Assembly (NCBI GenBank): GCA_947624525.1
Contig: CANQKT010000007.1
Span: 1 to 43,838 of the forward strand
Length of the DNA: 43,838 nt
Direction of reading: 5' to 3'
DNA from: an uncultured Clostridia bacterium
GTDB lineage: Bacteria; Bacillota; Clostridia; TANB77; CAG-508
In this document: one piece after another, positions 42,945 through 43,838 of the stretch
Layout: every line of letters begins with the position of its first letter
How positions within the stretch are numbered: the stretch's first letter is position 1
Translations under genes and position numbers: made by a program
Notes under the pieces: model-generated
The model's database searches: none
What the model was told of the DNA's origin: nothing
What the model saw: the letters and a program-made list of their open reading frames with translations, nothing else

Positions 42945-42997
42945 AATTGTCAATGGGTGTCAATGGGGGCGGAGAATTTTGACACCCATTGACAATT
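42945..42997. repeat. 19-bp perfect inverted repeat, probable operator
   Basis: The arms at 42945-42963 and 42979-42997 are perfect inverted copies separated by 15 bp. Each arm contains two TGTCAA half-sites, so four copies lie in 53 bp. The element ends at the -35 box of the minus-strand promoter, the usual place for an activator or repressor site. Transposon-end function is an alternative. Confidence 0.7.
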
Positions 42998-43070
42998 AGA
43001 AAATCTATGAAAGCAGAAGGTTAGTTGATAATCTCCTGCTTTTATATTATTATTTTAAAAAAATATCAAA

Positions 43071-43106
43071 ATTTTCAATAAATTTTCAATGTTTAAGTAA
43101 TATAAT
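43071..43106 (+). promoter_or_regulatory. Promoter with direct repeats typical of OmpR-type regulators
   Basis: ATTTTCAATA (43071-43080) and ATTTTCAATG (43082-43091) are direct repeats spaced one helical turn apart, overlapping the -35 region of a TATAAT (43101-43106) that lacks a proper -35 box. This is the layout of response-regulator-activated promoters. The gene downstream is a decayed response regulator. Confidence 0.5.
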
Positions 43107-43121
43107 ATCACAAGGTGGAAA

Positions 43122-43292
43122 ATGAAGATACTAATTATAGAAGATGAATATAGTCTAGCAGATGTAATATTAGAAACATTAGAAAAAGAAAATTTTATGA
43201 CAAATATTATTACAGATGGAGAAGGAGGAATGCAATCCAATATGTAAAAGAATAATCAAGAAACAACTGATAGTACATCAAATAATACATAA
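43122..43292 (+). pseudogene. Truncated OmpR-type response regulator remnant
   Basis: From ATG 43122 (AAGGTGG upstream) the product begins MKILIIEDEYSLADVILETL, a receiver-domain N-terminus with the acidic EDE cluster. It breaks off at about residue 35 (TDGEGG), before the phosphoacceptor Asp, and reaches TAA 43245-43247. In the same frame the sequence continues KNNQETTDSTSNNT to a second TAA (43290-43292). That Asn/Thr/Ser-rich tail resembles the ends of the small surface-associated proteins downstream, so an internal deletion probably fused two genes. A partner histidine kinase is absent. Confidence 0.7.
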
Positions 43293-43330
43293 AAATAAAT
43301 AATTATAGTATTAAATGAAAGGAGTTTTTT

Positions 43331-43588
43331 ATGAAAGATAAAATAATGTTTTTAATTATTGGTATTTTAATAGGTGCTATTATTACAACAGGTGGATTTT
43401 TAATTTATAATAAATCATTAAGTAATAATGAAGTTCAACCTGAAATGATGCAAATGAATGAAAATGGACAAATGGGGCCACCTTCTAATGAGAATATGGG
43501 AGAGCCACCTGCAAAGCCAGATGGAGAAAATGGAGAAGAACCACCTGCAAGACCAGAAGATTCAAATAGTAACAATGCAACTAATTAG
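43331..43588 (+). CDS. Small membrane-anchored Met/Pro/Asn-rich protein
   Basis: An 85-residue protein with an N-terminal membrane anchor (residues 5-27) and a low-complexity external tail rich in Met, Pro, Glu and Asn (MQMNENGQMGPPSNENMG and GEEPPARPEDS). GAAAGGAG lies before the ATG. It lies 9 nt upstream of another membrane-anchored protein with a similar Asn/Met-rich stretch. I do not know a function; it may accompany the neighbouring beta-solenoid-type surface protein. Confidence 0.75.
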   Translation: MKDKIMFLIIGILIGAIITTGGFLIYNKSLSNNEVQPEMMQMNENGQMGPPSNENMGEPPAKPDGENGEEPPARPEDSNSNNATN

Positions 43589-43597
43589 GAGGAATAT

Positions 43598-43838
43598 ATG
43601 AAAAAGAGTACGATAATTGAAATTATAGTTATTATAATTCTAGTAATTATTTTAGGTATATTCTTGAAATATACAATAGATGTTATAAATGAAAATCATT
43701 CAAATAATATGATGAATAATCAAGAAATGCAAAAAACAAACGGAAAAATGCAGGGAGGAATGAATGGAACAAATAGCAGTTCTATTTCTTATTCTGCAAC
43801 TAAAGAAATAACTAATGATACTACAATAGAAGATGGAG
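43598..43838 (+). CDS. Membrane-anchored surface protein, N-terminal part
   Basis: The first 80 codons of a gene cut by the window end. It has a membrane helix (about residues 5-25, IIEIIVIIILVIILGIFL), a Met/Asn/Gln/Gly-rich linker, and SYSATKEITNDTTIEDG. That last segment resembles the start of the right-handed beta-solenoid carbohydrate-binding domain (PF14262-like) in clostridial surface proteins. AGGAGG precedes ATG 43598, and the gene follows the small protein by 9 nt. The domain assignment rests on about 17 residues and is tentative. Confidence 0.65.
   Translation, partial: MKKSTIIEIIVIIILVIILGIFLKYTIDVINENHSNNMMNNQEMQKTNGKMQGGMNGTNSSSISYSATKEITNDTTIEDG

Noticed and set aside
42945..42997. 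Inverted repeat as an insertion sequence or MITE end
   Set aside because: There is no second copy on the other side of the gene, no target-site duplication and no transposase; an operator fits its position better.
43010..43050. Hairpin AAAGCAG...CTGCTTT followed by T-rich sequence as a terminator
   Set aside because: The stem is only seven pairs plus a mismatched extension, the T-tract is interrupted, and there is no plus-strand gene just upstream.
1..43838. CRISPR arrays, prophage, integrase or restriction-modification genes
   Set aside because: None of their repeats or motifs was found on either strand.

Overview
The window is AT-rich DNA (high twenties % G+C by eye) with AGGAGG-type ribosome binding sites, TGA used as stop, and gene families typical of Firmicutes: TagO/MnaA/TagA/TagGH/LCP, an LtaS-type sulfatase, IreB, RuvX, DUF1292. 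The best guess is a gut-type, probably spore-forming member of the Clostridia. No rRNA, tRNA, CRISPR array, transposase or integrase was seen. No gene-free stretch exceeds 300 bases; the largest (7251-7534, 9663-9953, 42829-43121) are described with their elements.

Region 1 (about 256-24206) is a large cell-surface glycan locus. It holds two GT2 glycosyltransferases, an EpsG/Wzy-like polymerase, a pyruvyl-transferase family protein, a Wzx-type flippase, UDP-galactopyranose mutase, an LCP glycan ligase, a CsbB-like lipid-linked sugar synthase, rpiA, a relict YfhO C-terminus, a TagGH-like ABC exporter, a two-domain glycosyltransferase, a DUF6020-like membrane protein, a glycosyltransferase split by a +1 frameshift, a GT4 with a coiled-coil tail, TagA, MnaA, TagO, a small EamA-like protein and an LtaS-like enzyme. 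TagO, MnaA, TagA, TagGH and LCP form the expected chain for a teichoic-acid-like linkage unit, its export and its attachment to peptidoglycan. Two copies of a short hairpin-forming leader precede the flippase and the LCP gene.

Region 2 (24255-33660) is housekeeping: ruvB, aspS, a PPP-type metallophosphatase split by a second +1 frameshift, an S66 LD-carboxypeptidase, a small helical protein behind a sigma-G-like promoter, tyrS and a GH13 amylase. Region 3 (33861-39435) is an odd three-gene unit: a two-helix membrane protein, a 1337-residue protein (receiver-like domain, Lys/Glu helix, two AT-hooks, eighteen 16-residue acidic repeats, MinD/CpaE-like domain) and a membrane GAF/degenerate-GGDEF protein. 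Region 4 (39447-42228) is ireB-ruvX-DUF1292, then pyk. Region 5 (42336-43838) is accessory: a less AT-rich membrane-protein gene with a 19-bp inverted repeat upstream, a decayed response regulator, and the start of a surface-protein cluster.

The most striking observation is that my manual scan of plus-strand genes found only two in-frame CGG codons, and each lies exactly where a gene needs a +1 frameshift (16038-16040 and 28068-28070). CGG is common in the other two frames. The only other in-frame CGG I found is in the foreign-looking gene at 42376-42828. This suggests that CGG is unassigned or very poorly read here and promotes +1 recoding; sequencing error or gene decay remain alternatives.
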